Part shown: positions 35,201-44,423 of the stretch, one piece after another | Numbering within the stretch: the first letter of the stretch is position 1 | Layout: the number at the start of each line of letters is the position of its first letter | Assembly: GCF_002734285.1 (NCBI RefSeq) | Contig: NZ_NSEA01000008.1 | Location: 1 to 60,852, forward strand | DNA: 60,852 nt | Reading direction: 5' to 3' | DNA from: Fredinandcohnia onubensis | GTDB taxonomy: Bacteria; Bacillota; Bacilli; Bacillales; Bacillaceae_L | Notes under the pieces: generated by a model | The model's input: the letters and a program-made list of their open reading frames with translations, nothing else | What the model was told of the DNA's origin: nothing | Database searches by the model: none | Made by a program: the position numbers and the translations under genes

Positions 35201-36734
35201 ATAGGAGCTGTGATTGATTGGAAAGAACGGCTAATGGCATATCATTCCCCATTGAATTGATGGGATCCTTTGATTCGACTGCCATAGCAGCAATTACTTG
35301 GTTGATTTCCTCTAAGGTAAAACCGAATACTTGCTGGTATTTTAAGATAGGAAACTCTTTTTGTTCATGAGATAAAGATTTTAATTGATTGATATGAATA
35401 CGATTAGTCTCTAGCCATTTTTGGTAAGGGTATTCATTTGCTATCTCGCTTTTGACTACTTCATCCTGAATGATTTTCTGTTTCTTTAAATCAACTAGAA
35501 GCATTTTTCCTGGACTTAATCTTCCCTTTTCTAGAATTTGGTCAGCTTCAAGGTCGATTACACCTGCTTCTGAAGCAAAAATGATGGTATTATCAACTGT
35601 TACATAATATCGCGCAGGACGTAGACCGTTTCTGTCTTGCATAGCACCAATTTGCAATCCATCTGTGAATGCAAAGGCTGCTGGTCCATCCCATGGCTCC
35701 ATTAAATGGCTATGAAACTCGTAAAAAGCTTTTAACGATTCATCCATAGAAGGATTATTCTCCCATGGTTCCGGAACCATCATCATAGCTGCGTGTGGTA
35801 ATGATCTTCCGGAACGTGTTAGAAATTCTAGACTGTTATCAAAGGCTGCGGAGTCACTTCCATTCTTATCAATGATTGGAACAAGTTCTGATAATTTTTC
35901 TTTCCAAATAAGTGATTCCAGCTTTTTTTCTCTTGCCTTCATCCAATTGACATTGCCATTAAGTGTGTTAATTTCACCATTATGGACTAACATTCGGTTT
36001 GGATGTGCTCTTTCCCAGCTAGGAAAAGTATTTGTGCTATAGCGAGAATGAACGAGTACAAAGGATGATTGGAAGTCGTTGTCTTTTAGATCAAGATAAT
36101 ATTGATCGAGTTGCCCTGGAGTTAACATTCCTTTATAAACAATGGTTCTTGCTGAAAGACTGGCTACATAAAATGTTTCATTCTTAGTTAGCTGTGCTTC
36201 TCGTATCTTTTTTTCCGTTCTCTTACGGATCACATAAAGGAGTCTTTCAAATTCCTCGACGTCTCCTACATTGTTACTTATAAATAGTTGATAAATAAAA
36301 GGTTGACTCATTCTTGCGCTTTCACCGATGCTCTTATCATCTACAGGAACCGCCCGCCATCCTAGTATTTCCTGTCCTTCGTCCTCGACAATTGTTTCAA
36401 AAGCATCCTGACATTGCTTCCTTAAGACAGGGTTTTGAGGTAAAAAGACCATTGCTACACCATAGCTACCTGGTTCCATCATGCTCAGTTTTGAACAAGT
36501 CTTTTGGAAAAACAAATGTGGGATTTGAGTTAAGATTCCTGCTCCATCTCCTGTATTTGAATCACCAGCTTGTGCGCCGCGGTGTTCCATACGACAAAGC
36601 ATGGATATACCTTGTGCTACCGTTTGATGTGTGGCTTCTCCTTTCAAATCAGCAATAAAGCCAATCCCGCAAGCATCATGTTCAAATTGAGGATCGTATA
36701 ACCCCTGTTTATTTGGTTGTCTAATTTGTTGCAT
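32247..36734 (-). CDS. gltA: Glutamate synthase large subunit
   Basis: A 1,495-aa glutamate synthase alpha subunit. The N-terminal glutaminase nucleophile is Cys22 in DACGIGF, exposed after propeptide removal. Next come the central and FMN/3Fe-4S synthase domains, with the cluster cysteines in [15 protein letters not shown] and the substrate-channelling part GGEHYVRF, and then the C-terminal GXGXG beta-helix. Length is close to B. subtilis GltA. The small subunit gene gltB is not adjacent on either side, so its partner must lie elsewhere or be absent. glnA follows in the same transcript. AAAGGG stands before the ATG. Confidence 0.96.
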   Translation of the reverse strand: MQQIRQPNKQGLYDPQFEHDACGIGFIADLKGEATHQTVAQGISMLCRMEHRGAQAGDSNTGDGAGILTQIPHLFFQKTCSKLSMMEPGSYGVAMVFLPQNPVLRKQCQDAFETIVEDEGQEILGWRAVPVDDKSIGESARMSQPFIYQLFISNNVGDVEEFERLLYVIRKRTEKKIREAQLTKNETFYVASLSARTIVYKGMLTPGQLDQYYLDLKDNDFQSSFVLVHSRYSTNTFPSWERAHPNRMLVHNGEINTLNGNVNWMKAREKKLESLIWKEKLSELVPIIDKNGSDSAAFDNSLEFLTRSGRSLPHAAMMMVPEPWENNPSMDESLKAFYEFHSHLMEPWDGPAAFAFTDGLQIGAMQDRNGLRPARYYVTVDNTIIFASEAGVIDLEADQILEKGRLSPGKMLLVDLKKQKIIQDEVVKSEIANEYPYQKWLETNRIHINQLKSLSHEQKEFPILKYQQVFGFTLEEINQVIAAMAVESKDPINSMGNDMPLAVLSNQSQLLYNYFRQLFAQVTNPPIDAIREKFVTSASTLLGAEGNLLNPTESSCQRIRLETPILSDNELARLQEHFRLKEIPMLFRAEDVEGTLETALQDLFSQVDEAIQKGHTLIQLSDRHVTHEWAPIPALLAVSGLHHHLVRQGTRTNVSLIVETGEARDVHQLAMLIGFGADAINPYLAMVSILNLVKNGDFQEEIILDKAIHNYTNAITEGIVKIMSKMGISTIQSYRGAQIFEAVGIAESVIDQYFTGTPSSLGGITLDIMAKEVLMRHQLAFNEEEIPLKPGNEFKYRKDGELHAFNPATTHALKTACRKNDYELYKKYVEKANQEQLIFIRDLFKFNATTPIPIDEVEPVESIVRRFKTGAMSYGSLSQEAHETLAIAMNRLGGKSNSGEGGEHYVRFTPDSNGDSRRSAIKQVASGRFGVSSHYLVNADEIQIKMAQGAKPGEGGQLPGNKVYPWIAEVRGSTPGVGLISPPPHHDIYSIEDLAQLIHDLKNANPSARISVKLVSKAGVGTIAAGVAKGLADVILISGSDGGTGAAPRSSIKHAGMPWEIGLAETHQTLVLNGLRDRVVLEADGKMMTGRDIVMATLLGAEEYGFATSALVVLGCVLVRQCHLDTCPVGIATQDPELRKKFLGKPEHVEAFMRFIAQDVREIMAQLGFRTINEMVGRTDLLVPSDQATSHWKAKYLDLSKIVFQPFSGKGPQYNKKKQDHGLEHSLDYKKLLKVCKPALDMQQQVEAQFPIQNTDRAVGTIVGSEISKQYGREGLPEDTIRLTFKGSAGQSFGAFIPKGMTLALEGDANDYVGKGLSGGKIIVNPCENSIFVPEENTIIGNTAFYGATSGEAYIRGLAGERFAVRNSGMKAVVEGIGDHGLEYMTGGVVAVLGTIGKNFAAGMSGGMAYVYADDFDHFRKQCNVTLVDLESIGEEDEPQLRQLLENHYTFTGSTKASIILKHWDEHLENWVKVIPKEYKKVIQQQELPNETLIK

Positions 36735-36850
36735 CCAATCACCCTTTCCATGTGTTTATTCGTTATGAGTTGAAATTTTAGATTATGAAATCGTCTTTTT
36801 CTTGTTTTTTATTTTATACCGTTTTTATCCATCTAATCAATGCTAATTTT

Positions 36851-36875
36851 TCATAAAATCAATCTAATTTTGATA
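36851..36875. promoter_or_regulatory. 25-bp motif copy 1 at the gltA promoter
   Basis: Runs from TCATAAAATC to TTTTGATA and matches the motif at 37029 in 21 of 25 positions. It overlaps the putative -10 region of gltA, so a regulator bound here should block transcription. Confidence 0.5.
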
Positions 36876-36898
36876 TTAATTAAAAATAATCATGTCAA
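36870..36898 (-). promoter_or_regulatory. Putative gltA promoter
   Basis: Minus strand: -35 TTGACA, 17-bp spacer, -10 TATCAA. The leader to the gltA start is about 130 bases. Confidence 0.5.
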
Positions 36899-37028
36899 AA
36901 CCCTTATTCTTCCTACCTCGAATATGTATATATAAGTGGGTTTTTAGTATGGTTTTAGAATTTTATGTTGTGCAAGCCAAGATTGGAGAATGATGAATAT
37001 AAGAGTTTTTAGTGTTTATATCATTTTT

Positions 37029-37053
37029 TGATAAAATTAATCTAATTATGAGA
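37029..37053. promoter_or_regulatory. 25-bp motif copy 2 upstream of gltA
   Basis: From TGATAAAATT to ATTATGAGA, direct repeat of the motif at 36851, start-to-start distance 178 bp (about 17 DNA turns), suggesting looping by a regulator. Confidence 0.45.
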
Positions 37054-37085
37054 TAGGTTATTTGAAAGTGAAGTGATTATTCGAT

Positions 37086-37118
37086 TAAAAAAAGAACGCA
37101 CAAAATTAATGTGCGTTC
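37086..37118 (-). terminator. Intrinsic terminator upstream of gltA region
   Basis: Arms GAACGCACA and TGTGCGTTC with a seven-base loop, followed on the minus strand by seven T. No minus-strand gene lies immediately before it, so it may stop stray or antisense transcripts from reaching gltA. Confidence 0.75.
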
Positions 37119-37315
37119 AAATCGACTTACTAGTTTACATAATAATATTATGTTCTACTGTAATGTTTATCAAAACAAACGAATGTATATTCTTGAAAAC
37201 TTCCCCCCTCTCCCCTAAAAAATCTAATATTTTATGGACCAAAAGTATTTTCGTACATATATTATCAAGTGAATATTTGGGCTCTTATAAATCAATTTCT
37301 TATGAGGTGATATGT

Positions 37316-37531
37316 ATGTTTGTTGTTCATTACTTTGAAAATAAAAATCTCTTATTAACACAACTCGTACAAAATGTTCCGGCTGTTGAAGATGCAATTA
37401 AAATTAAAGGTCGAAAAGGAAAAGTAACCAATGTAACAGACATTGATGGAAGAAATGTCCATGTTCAGGTTGAGTTAGCTACTGTTGTAAAAAAGAGTGC
37501 ACTTGTAGATCCAAAGAAGAAAAGAAGATAA
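37316..37531 (+). CDS. Small basic protein, 71 aa, possible DUF2187-like beta-barrel
   Basis: Starts MFVVHYFENKNLLLTQLV and contains a beta-rich core AIKIKGRKGKVTNVTDIDGRNVHVQVEL, then a Lys/Arg-rich tail ending KKKRR. The core resembles small SH3/KOW-type barrels of the YkvS/DUF2187 kind, so RNA or DNA binding is possible. GAGGTGAT lies before the ATG at 37316; the longer ORF from 37073 runs through a terminator and is not real. Matching GAACGCAC hairpins flank the gene. Confidence 0.7.
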   Translation: MFVVHYFENKNLLLTQLVQNVPAVEDAIKIKGRKGKVTNVTDIDGRNVHVQVELATVVKKSALVDPKKKRR

Positions 37532-37540
37532 ACTCTACTA

Positions 37541-37571
37541 GAACGCACCCATGTGCGTTCTTATCTTTTTA
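37541..37571 (+). terminator. Intrinsic terminator
   Basis: Arms GAACGCAC and GTGCGTTC, four-base loop, then TTATCTTTTT; same arm sequence as the hairpin at 37086. Confidence 0.8.
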
Positions 37572-38388
37572 ATATCAGGATTTCCTTATCCTCCATCGAT
37601 GTTTGAAAAAGAGAGATTGTACCAGCCACACCTATGCCGGAATTCAAATCCATTCCAAAATCATCATTTAATGCAATTGTCCATTTAGCTTCATGATCCT
37701 TTACTAAAACAACAGCTAATGTGCCAAATTGAACGATTTGGTCCCAGTTAAAGGTTTCCTTCCTCCCGCCATGTTCAACTGTAATTCCTTCTGTTTGTGT
37801 AGATATCGAACTATTGCTCCCTCTCCAATCACCATGTAAGGCTGAACCTACATAATAATAAAAATTTCCGCTTCCTCGGTCGCCATAAGTTCCAATATAT
37901 TGGTGGAGTGAACCATCCATAGCCTTATATGTCATCGCAGCAACATCATTTGTTAACCAGTTAATTTTGTATTCGCCCTTCAGTTGATACGGAAGTGTCT
38001 CCTTTTGACGTGCGAAAATGCCATAATAGGTCCGATAATACTTGGCTTCTCCCTTTATTTCTTTTACAACGAAAATATTCTTTAAATCTGGGGAAACACT
38101 TACAATTTGAAGGATTGGATGTTTAAAAAGCAATGTAGTATTAGTCAAAATAAATAGTAGTAAGATGGATAAGCTTATAAATTTCCCCATCTTTTTAATG
38201 TTAAATAATACGATCATTGAAAGACCTAATAATATAGCTATTGCAATATTTAACACATAAAATAAACGATTGTCACTGTACTCCACAAAAAAATTAGCAT
38301 GGAGGTAAAAATAACTCATTTGAAGACAAAATAATCCGATAGCCATTACAAACGAAATCCAACCAATTAGTTTTTTACGGTTCTTCAT
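37561..38388 (-). CDS. Membrane-anchored protein, unknown function
   Basis: A 275-aa protein with three membrane helices in the first 100 residues and a large C-terminal domain that is probably extracytoplasmic, beta-rich, with many Tyr, Gly and Asp (YYGIFARQKET, DRGSGNFYYYVGS). I do not recognise the family. GGAGGT of its ribosome-binding site lies inside the end of the upstream gene at 38375, with which it overlaps by 14 bases, so the two proteins probably work together at the cell surface. Confidence 0.72.
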   Translation of the reverse strand: MKNRKKLIGWISFVMAIGLFCLQMSYFYLHANFFVEYSDNRLFYVLNIAIAILLGLSMIVLFNIKKMGKFISLSILLLFILTNTTLLFKHPILQIVSVSPDLKNIFVVKEIKGEAKYYRTYYGIFARQKETLPYQLKGEYKINWLTNDVAAMTYKAMDGSLHQYIGTYGDRGSGNFYYYVGSALHGDWRGSNSSISTQTEGITVEHGGRKETFNWDQIVQFGTLAVVLVKDHEAKWTIALNDDFGMDLNSGIGVAGTISLFQTSMEDKEILILKR

Positions 38389-39280
38389 TAGGTGCTACCT
38401 CCGATGCAAACTCCCAGGTTAAACCTTGGTCAAATGAAATGAATTTTCCTTTTACTTTTCCACCCATATAGTCTCCATTTGGCCCTTGATTAAGAAGCAC
38501 GGAAAGATGTTCATCTTCTTTATAAGGTACCTCTGCCGTAACGAATACCTTATGATACATTTCTGGAATAGTAAAACTTGCTTGTTTCCATGAGTATCCA
38601 GCATCTGTGGTTACATAAAAGTCAGGTTCTTCAGGATTAATGACTCCGTACGATAAAAAGCCAATATTCTCGTCGACAAAACCTCCATTATAAATAAGTC
38701 TTGTTGTACCAGGATAAGCTGCTTCTCGGAAGGAATTACCTCCATCATTCGTGATGAAAATAGCCGACCATTCCTGAGACATTGTTCTGTCACCGGATAA
38801 AATGACATAGCCAAATTGGTCATTAAGGAAGTCCACCTTTTTAAATCGAATACCAGGGGCATTTTCATATACAATTGATTCCTGCCAGGTAACACCATTA
38901 TCCAGTGAGGTTATTAATTTTATTGGACCTACAGTAGTTAGAAATGTTGCTCTTTTATCGGAAAGTATATAACTGTCAGGAATGAGTTCAGTTTTGTTTC
39001 CGTTATATTCACCGCTAAAAAGGTGATCCACTTCAACTGGAACTGTAACCCAGTCCTTCCCATTGTCATATGTAATGTTTAATTCATTATTTTGCAATGA
39101 ATATCCGATTCTGTTTGTGACAAGTGTTGGTTGCAATGGGGTTGGTTTCTGTTCTGAAACAGGAGGATCCACTATGTTTTTTGATGGTGATGAGTCCTTC
39201 AACGATTTTTCATAATTAAAAATTGAAATTAGCAAGATTATGACTATTAAACTAGAGACAAAAAAGTACAGTTTTTTCAA
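38375..39280 (-). CDS. Membrane-anchored YCF48/sialidase-like beta-propeller protein
   Basis: A 301-aa protein with an N-terminal membrane anchor (about residues 4-22) and an outer domain of BNR/YCF48-like blades: DNGKDWVTVPV, SLDNGVTWQESI, TNDGGNSFREAAYPG, TTDAGYSWKQASF and SFDQGLTWEFASE share the S/T-x-D-x-G-x-x-W pattern. No sialidase active-site arginines are evident. The TTG at 39280 is chosen for AAAGGAG nine bases upstream. It is coupled to the next gene by a 14-bp overlap. Confidence 0.78.
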   Translation of the reverse strand: MKKLYFFVSSLIVIILLISIFNYEKSLKDSSPSKNIVDPPVSEQKPTPLQPTLVTNRIGYSLQNNELNITYDNGKDWVTVPVEVDHLFSGEYNGNKTELIPDSYILSDKRATFLTTVGPIKLITSLDNGVTWQESIVYENAPGIRFKKVDFLNDQFGYVILSGDRTMSQEWSAIFITNDGGNSFREAAYPGTTRLIYNGGFVDENIGFLSYGVINPEEPDFYVTTDAGYSWKQASFTIPEMYHKVFVTAEVPYKEDEHLSVLLNQGPNGDYMGGKVKGKFISFDQGLTWEFASEVAPNEEP

Positions 39281-39353
39281 AAAGGTAGACTCCTTTGCAT
39301 TATTAGTCTGTTTAATTTTAACAAAAGTTTCCAAGATGCAATAGCCAATTATA

Positions 39354-39398
39354 GAAAAAAAGCCTGCCCCAAATGTTTTTCACATTTTAGAACAGGCT
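39354..39398 (-). terminator. Intrinsic terminator of the NAD-salvage operon
   Basis: Minus-strand arms AGCCTG...AAAATGT and ACATTT...CAGGCT, followed by seven T, five bases after the nadE stop. Confidence 0.75.
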
Positions 39399-39403
39399 CT
39401 ATC

Positions 39404-40222
39404 CTATTTCCACCAATCATCGAACATGCTTGCTGGGACTTGTCGTTTATGCTGAGTAATGAGGTAACGTTTCTCAATTTTATCGGCATCTTCTTGCGAA
39501 ATCTGTTTTCCTTCTAGATAATCATCAAGAAGATCATATGAGATTCCGAGCTCGGTTTCGTCGGCTTGCTGTGGTGTATTGTCTAATAAATCTGCTGTCG
39601 GGACTTTCAAATACAAACGTTCCTCTGCTCCTAATTCCTTTAAAAGGGCACGACCTTGTCGTTTGGTTAGCCCTGTTAATGGCAAAACGTCAGCCCCACC
39701 GTCACCGTACTTAGTAAAGAATCCAGTAACAGCTTCAGCGGCATGATCTGTTCCAACAACTAATAAATTGTGCATGCCTCCAACTGCATATTGGGCAATC
39801 ATTCTTTCACGTGCTTTTACATTTCCTTTATTGAAGTCGTTAATCTTTTCACCTGTTGCCTGCTTGTACTCAGAGACAAATGCATCCACCGTTGTTGCAA
39901 TATCAAAGGTTAATGAGCGGTCTGGTTGGATAAAAGAGAGTGCAGCCCGGGCATCATCTTCATCCTTTTGAATACCGTAAGGCAAACGAATAGCTATAAA
40001 GTTCGCCTCATGCCCTTCATTTCGTAATTCTTCTACAGCCATTTGACATAGCTTGCCCGCTAAAGTTGAATCCTGACCACCGCTGATTCCTAATACAAAT
40101 CCTTTTGTCTTACTTTTTAACAGATACGCTTTTAGAAAAGCTATTCTGTGTTTTATTTCCTCTTTTGGGTCAATACTAGGATTTACATGTAAATCATTTA
40201 TAATCTGTTGTTGAATACTCAT
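39404..40222 (-). CDS. nadE: NH3-dependent NAD+ synthetase
   Basis: A 272-aa enzyme that amidates nicotinate adenine dinucleotide to NAD+ with ammonia and ATP. The ATP-pyrophosphatase loop is [13 protein letters not shown] (about residues 44-56), with later blocks [13 protein letters not shown] and [12 protein letters not shown] that are diagnostic. Length is that of the ammonia-only form (no glutaminase domain). It is the last gene of pncA-pncB-nadE, which recycles nicotinamide to NAD; the remaining step (NadD) is elsewhere. Confidence 0.97.
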   Translation of the reverse strand: MSIQQQIINDLHVNPSIDPKEEIKHRIAFLKAYLLKSKTKGFVLGISGGQDSTLAGKLCQMAVEELRNEGHEANFIAIRLPYGIQKDEDDARAALSFIQPDRSLTFDIATTVDAFVSEYKQATGEKINDFNKGNVKARERMIAQYAVGGMHNLLVVGTDHAAEAVTGFFTKYGDGGADVLPLTGLTKRQGRALLKELGAEERLYLKVPTADLLDNTPQQADETELGISYDLLDDYLEGKQISQEDADKIEKRYLITQHKRQVPASMFDDWWK

Positions 40223-40269
40223 GAAAGTTCCCTCCTTTAATGGTTGTTTAGGAACAAACTCTTATCCGT

Positions 40270-41736
40270 TTACTTACCAATTTTTTCTTCAATATTTAAT
40301 TTAACTTCTTCAATTCGATTCATTTTATTATTCCAGCATTCTTGACTGAGGTCTACTGGATATTCTTCCGGCATCGTCGTACGCTTATACTCGTCCCAAA
40401 GTAATTCCAAACTTTCATTTAGATATTCACGAATTTGTTGTAGGGTTGGAATCTCATATACGAGTGTACCATTTTCATAAATCGTATGTTGTAATTCCCT
40501 TGCCTCAAAGTTGGTAACAAACTTGCTGATAAACGTATGAACAGGATGGAACATTTTAAGGCGTTCTTCGTGTTGTGGATCTTCATGTTCAAGTGTAATA
40601 TAGTCACCTTCAGACTTTTGACTGCTCTTATTAATTATTCTATACACGCGCTTTAAGCCTGGTGTTGAAACCTTTTCAGGATTTCCACTTATTTTGATAG
40701 TGTCTACCATATTTCCGTTTTTATCTTCAATGGATACAAGTTTATAGACTGCACCTAATGCGGGTTGGTCATAAGCCGTAATCAGCTTTGTTCCAATGCC
40801 CCATGAGTCAATTTTTGCGCCTTGTGATTTTAAGTTAATAATCGTATGTTCATCAAGGTCATTTGATGCTACAATTTTGGCATCTTTAAATCCGGCTTCG
40901 TCCAGCATTTTGCGTGCTTCCTTTGATAAATAGGACAAGTCTCCACTATCTAAGCGAATTCCAATGAAATTTATATTGTCTCCTTCTTCTTTTGCAACCC
41001 TAATCGCATTTGGAACACCGGATTTCAATGTGTCATATGTATCAACGAGAAACACACAGTTTTTATGGGTTTTTGCATAATGTTTAAAAGCTTCATATTC
41101 ATCGCGATATGCTTGTATCATGGAGTGTGCATGGGTACCTGAAATAGGAATATCAAATAATTTACCTGCCCGAACGTTAGAGGTTGAATCAAAGCCAGCA
41201 ATATAGGCAGCTCTTGTACCCCAAATCGCTGCATCCAATTCATGTGCCCGTCTTGTACCAAATTCCATCGCAGTTTGATCGCCAACAACCTGTTTGATAC
41301 GAGATGCTTTAGTCGCAATCAATGTTTGATAATTAATAATATTTAAAATAGGCGTTTCCAATAAAACGACTTCACAAATCGGGCCTTCAATACGGAGAAG
41401 TGGTTCATTAGCAAAGACGACTTCTCCTTCCTTCATCGATCGAAGCGTACCTGTAAAACGTAAATCCTTTAGATAGTCCAGAAAATCCTCCTTATACCCC
41501 TCTTCTCTTAAATAAGCAATATCGGTTTCACTGAACGAGAAATTTTCAAGAAAATGAATGATCCTCTCAAGACCAGCAAAAACGGCATACCCATTTCCAA
41601 ATGGAAGTTTCCTGAAGTTTACTTCAAAAACGGCTCTTCGGTTATTTAAGCCTTCTCTCCAATAAATCTCTGCCATATTAATTTGATATAAATCTGTATG
41701 TAATGCAAAGCTGTCGTCTTTAAAATATTTATTCAT
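40270..41736 (-). CDS. pncB: Nicotinate phosphoribosyltransferase
   Basis: A 488-aa enzyme that joins nicotinate and PRPP to give nicotinate mononucleotide. Recognisable blocks are TDLYQINMAEIYW at the start, MEFGTRRAHELDAAIWGTRAA (about residues 157-177) and GIRLDSGDLSYLS (about 258-270) with the phosphate-binding loop. It sits between pncA and nadE with short gaps (27 and 47 bp), so it is cotranscribed with them. Confidence 0.97.
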   Translation of the reverse strand: MNKYFKDDSFALHTDLYQINMAEIYWREGLNNRRAVFEVNFRKLPFGNGYAVFAGLERIIHFLENFSFSETDIAYLREEGYKEDFLDYLKDLRFTGTLRSMKEGEVVFANEPLLRIEGPICEVVLLETPILNIINYQTLIATKASRIKQVVGDQTAMEFGTRRAHELDAAIWGTRAAYIAGFDSTSNVRAGKLFDIPISGTHAHSMIQAYRDEYEAFKHYAKTHKNCVFLVDTYDTLKSGVPNAIRVAKEEGDNINFIGIRLDSGDLSYLSKEARKMLDEAGFKDAKIVASNDLDEHTIINLKSQGAKIDSWGIGTKLITAYDQPALGAVYKLVSIEDKNGNMVDTIKISGNPEKVSTPGLKRVYRIINKSSQKSEGDYITLEHEDPQHEERLKMFHPVHTFISKFVTNFEARELQHTIYENGTLVYEIPTLQQIREYLNESLELLWDEYKRTTMPEEYPVDLSQECWNNKMNRIEEVKLNIEEKIGK

Positions 41737-41763
41737 CCAAAATACCTCCAGTAATTGACCCGT

Positions 41764-42312
41764 TTAACGTACTTCTGCGCCTATAGAATCCTTAAAATGG
41801 CCTAATGCCCATTCATGACCAGCCTGGTTGAAGCTTGCAACCGCTGAGCTATGAATGACAATTTTAAAACCACGATTATAGGCATCAACAGCAGTATGAA
41901 GTACACATATATCTGTACAAACCCCTACAATATGAACCTCATTGATTCCACGCTCACGTAATTTAATTTCGAGATTGGTGCCTGCAAATGCAGAATATCT
42001 CGTTTTGTCCATCCAGTACACATTTGAATTGGTTTGTTGCTCATTAAACACACGTTGTAAATCACCATACAGCAATCTTCCTGACGTATCCTCAATATTA
42101 TGAGGTGGAAAAAGTTGCGTTTCAGGATGTAATTCATCGCCTTCTTTATGAAGATCAATTGCAAATACAACAAAGTCATCGTTTTTGATAAACTCTTCGG
42201 TGATGCGAACAATCTCTTTTTCAATTTCTTGACCGGGTTCTCCACAAGTCAATGCGCCATCACTAGCGACAAAATCATTTGTATAATCTACATTTATTAA
42301 TGCCTTTTTCAT
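41764..42312 (-). CDS. pncA: Nicotinamidase
   Basis: A 182-aa isochorismatase-fold cysteine hydrolase that deamidates nicotinamide to nicotinate. The catalytic triad is Asp9, Lys103 (MDKTRYSAF) and Cys136 in GVCTDICV; probable metal ligands are Asp53, His55 and His71. It leads the pncA-pncB-nadE operon. AAGGAGG precedes the ATG. The motif GTTCATAT occurs twice in its upstream region, but I cannot assign it to a regulator. Confidence 0.96.
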   Translation of the reverse strand: MKKALINVDYTNDFVASDGALTCGEPGQEIEKEIVRITEEFIKNDDFVVFAIDLHKEGDELHPETQLFPPHNIEDTSGRLLYGDLQRVFNEQQTNSNVYWMDKTRYSAFAGTNLEIKLRERGINEVHIVGVCTDICVLHTAVDAYNRGFKIVIHSSAVASFNQAGHEWALGHFKDSIGAEVR

Positions 42313-42508
42313 ATAATTTCCTCCTTAATATGAACATTCTCTTAATTTCATATCATAACGATTCGATTCATCCAGGTCGATGTTACCTCTAGTGGAAAAT
42401 TTTATTAGGCTATAACGTCCATTTTATATGAACTTTGTTAATTTTTGAATAGAATTGCACTTTTTTGTAGAATCTTAAGTATGCAATTTGGTTAATGGAG
42501 TTGTGTAC

Positions 42509-42796
42509 ATGTTTAAAACAATCACTGAACAGGATTGGGTATATGAGTACATAAGTAAAAGGAAAAAACCGCTACCAGTGGTCCTAGGGACGAAAGGTAC
42601 ATGGACAGGAAACAGGAAGCCGATGATTATTTTAATAGGTTTTACAATGATGGATGTTTTAGTCCTTGGAGATTTGTACGGTGTATCACATCATCCCGTA
42701 AGGAAAATGAAAACAAAAGAAATTATTTACTATGCCATTAATGTTATCGATAAAAAGAAGGTAAAAGAAATTATTAAAGAATGGGATGAGGAATAG
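42509..42796 (+). CDS. Conserved small protein, 95 aa, unknown function
   Basis: A short protein starting MFKTITEQDWVYEYISKRKK with one hydrophobic stretch (PMIILIGFTMMDVLVLGDLYG, about residues 38-58) and a charged helical C-terminus ending IIKEWDEE. Not recognised. The ATG at 42509 has GGAG nine bases upstream. It diverges from pncA and is closed by a terminator. It may be membrane-associated, but the hydrophobic part could also be a buried strand. Confidence 0.65.
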   Translation: MFKTITEQDWVYEYISKRKKPLPVVLGTKGTWTGNRKPMIILIGFTMMDVLVLGDLYGVSHHPVRKMKTKEIIYYAINVIDKKKVKEIIKEWDEE

Positions 42797-42801
42797 AAAA
42801 T

Positions 42802-42825
42802 AACTCCACGCTTTCACGTGGAGTT
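42802..42825 (+). terminator. Hairpin terminator
   Basis: Arms AACTCCACG and CGTGGAGTT with a six-base loop; the T-run is weak, so termination may be partial. Confidence 0.6.
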
Positions 42826-42843
42826 AGTGGTTACCATTTAATT

Positions 42844-43122
42844 TTAGTCTTCGTCTAATTCCTCGTCGAAAATCTCATCGAAAGCAGAAGACACTTTTTC
42901 GAATTCCTCATCACTTTCAATTGCAGAAAAATCGCCCTCTTCATCGATTTTCAAAAAGAAGATGTCGATATCATCTTCAGTATCCTCTTCTAAGTCTTCA
43001 AGAAAACCAACTGCCACATACTCTGTCTCTTCAATTGTTACGACGCCAAGAACTTCTACGTCTTGCTCCTCACCAGTTTCATCACTAATTGAAAATACTT
43101 CTCCAACTTTAATCTTTTCCAT
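42844..43122 (-). CDS. Acidic DUF1292 family protein
   Basis: A 92-aa strongly acidic protein (Asp/Glu runs such as LEDLEEDTEDDID and FDEELDED). The opening KIKVGEVFSISDETGEEQDVEVLG followed by EYVAVGF is the DUF1292 signature, a beta-hairpin protein of unknown function widespread in Firmicutes. The ATG at 43122 follows GGGGAGGG; the ORF start at 43248 is unsupported. Confidence 0.88.
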   Translation of the reverse strand: MEKIKVGEVFSISDETGEEQDVEVLGVVTIEETEYVAVGFLEDLEEDTEDDIDIFFLKIDEEGDFSAIESDEEFEKVSSAFDEIFDEELDED

Positions 43123-43274
43123 ATTTGAACCCTCCCCAAAAAAAGTTATGTACTCTTTTATCTTTCCAGTGAAAAGATAAAACATACCTGTACACATTAA
43201 TAATACTCGATTAGGAAACAATAATCCTGTGATTAGTTTTACAATCACAAAATATCAATGTGGAGGGAAATACG

Positions 43275-43394
43275 ATGAATATTCTATTTCGCTTATTCCC
43301 AGAGTTATTTTTTACGTTCGTAAAGTTAACAATCTCCATAAGAAGATTAACTTCTAAGATTTTGTATTTGTTACGAATTCCAGCTCTAGCGTAG
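43275..43394 (+). CDS. Hydrophobic cationic small protein, 39 aa
   Basis: Starts MNILFRLFPELFFTFVK and ends RIPALA. It is rich in Phe, Leu and Ile with spaced Arg/Lys, so it can form an amphipathic or membrane-spanning helix. GGAGGG lies seven bases before the ATG. It is in the gap between the DUF1292 gene and the EamA gene. It could be a small membrane protein or a toxin-like peptide; no antisense RNA partner was identified. Confidence 0.5.
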   Translation: MNILFRLFPELFFTFVKLTISIRRLTSKILYLLRIPALA

Positions 43395-43541
43395 GAAGGA
43401 TATTCAATCAGTATGTTCGATTTCTCATTGATGATGAAAGAGGTAAGCAAATCCAGCTTACCTTTTTCTTTGTTTTCAGATGAAATTCAGATATTTACAT
43501 TTAATTTATGGTATGATGAGGAAAAAAGTGGGAGTAATAAT

Positions 43542-44423
43542 ATGAATCCATATCTATTTGCTGTACTTGTTGTGACCACTACTGCGTTAATGGGCTCATC
43601 TTTTGCGGTGGGTAAAATTGGATTGGATTATGTGTCACCGCTTCTTCTTGTCGGATTACGTTTTACAATTGCTGGTGTTCTTATGGCTGTATTCGTTTGG
43701 AAAAAGCCACTTCCCAAAAAGGTACTAGATTGGATACGTATTTTTACAATCGGTGTCTTTCAAACAGCAGGTGTCATGGGCTGTATTTTCTTAAGCCTAC
43801 GAACGATCTCTGCTGGTGAATCATCCATCCTCACATTTAGCAATCCATTACTCGTAGTCATTTTAAGTACCATTTTTCTTGGTATACGCTATCATCTCTT
43901 TCATTGGATTGGGGTAATCGTTGGTTTTGCAGGAGTCTTTATTACACTTGGCTTTCATCTTCATTTAGAAGTTGGAATTTTATTAGGCCTTGGTGCCTCA
44001 CTTTCATGGTCGATTGGAACATTGTTAATTAAAAAATGGGGAGCACGTTTTAATATTTGGGTATTAACGGCTTATCAGATGCTTTTTGGTGGCCTTCTGC
44101 TTCTCTTAATGAGTTTTACACTAGAAACACCCGCTATAACTATAGCGCCTACATCGATTTTTATTATTTTATGGCTTGCAATTATGGCGTCAATAGTGCA
44201 ATTTGCCATTTGGTTTTATTTAATAAATATCGGTGATCCAGGAAAAACGTCAGCCTTCTTATTTCTTGCCCCCTTCTTCGGAGTTTTATCTGGATGGATA
44301 CTTTTAAAAGAAGTAGTAGAATGGTATGTCTATGCTGGCTCACTATTTATTTTTCTAGGCATCTTTCTAGTAAACTGGACTTTTTCAAAGGATAAAAAAA
44401 TCGTGCAAAAGCTTGGTGCATGA
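43542..44423 (+). CDS. EamA/DMT family drug-metabolite transporter
   Basis: A 293-aa membrane protein with ten helices formed by two EamA repeats (about residues 8-140 and 150-285). Motifs include GSSFAVGKIGLDYVSPLLLVGLRF in the first repeat and ASIVQFAIWFYLINIGDPGKTSAFLFLAPFFGVLSGW in the second. It probably exports a metabolite or amino acid; the substrate is unknown. GGGAG precedes the ATG at 43542. Confidence 0.9.
   Translation: MNPYLFAVLVVTTTALMGSSFAVGKIGLDYVSPLLLVGLRFTIAGVLMAVFVWKKPLPKKVLDWIRIFTIGVFQTAGVMGCIFLSLRTISAGESSILTFSNPLLVVILSTIFLGIRYHLFHWIGVIVGFAGVFITLGFHLHLEVGILLGLGASLSWSIGTLLIKKWGARFNIWVLTAYQMLFGGLLLLLMSFTLETPAITIAPTSIFIILWLAIMASIVQFAIWFYLINIGDPGKTSAFLFLAPFFGVLSGWILLKEVVEWYVYAGSLFIFLGIFLVNWTFSKDKKIVQKLGA

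Noticed and set aside
36897-36946. Attenuator hairpin (AAAACCC...GGGTTTTT) near gltA
   Set aside because: Stem is interrupted and lies upstream of the best promoter candidate, so it would not be in the gltA leader.
37073-37315. N-terminal part of a longer 152-codon frame
   Set aside because: It crosses a terminator hairpin; the internal ATG at 37316 has GAGGTGAT.
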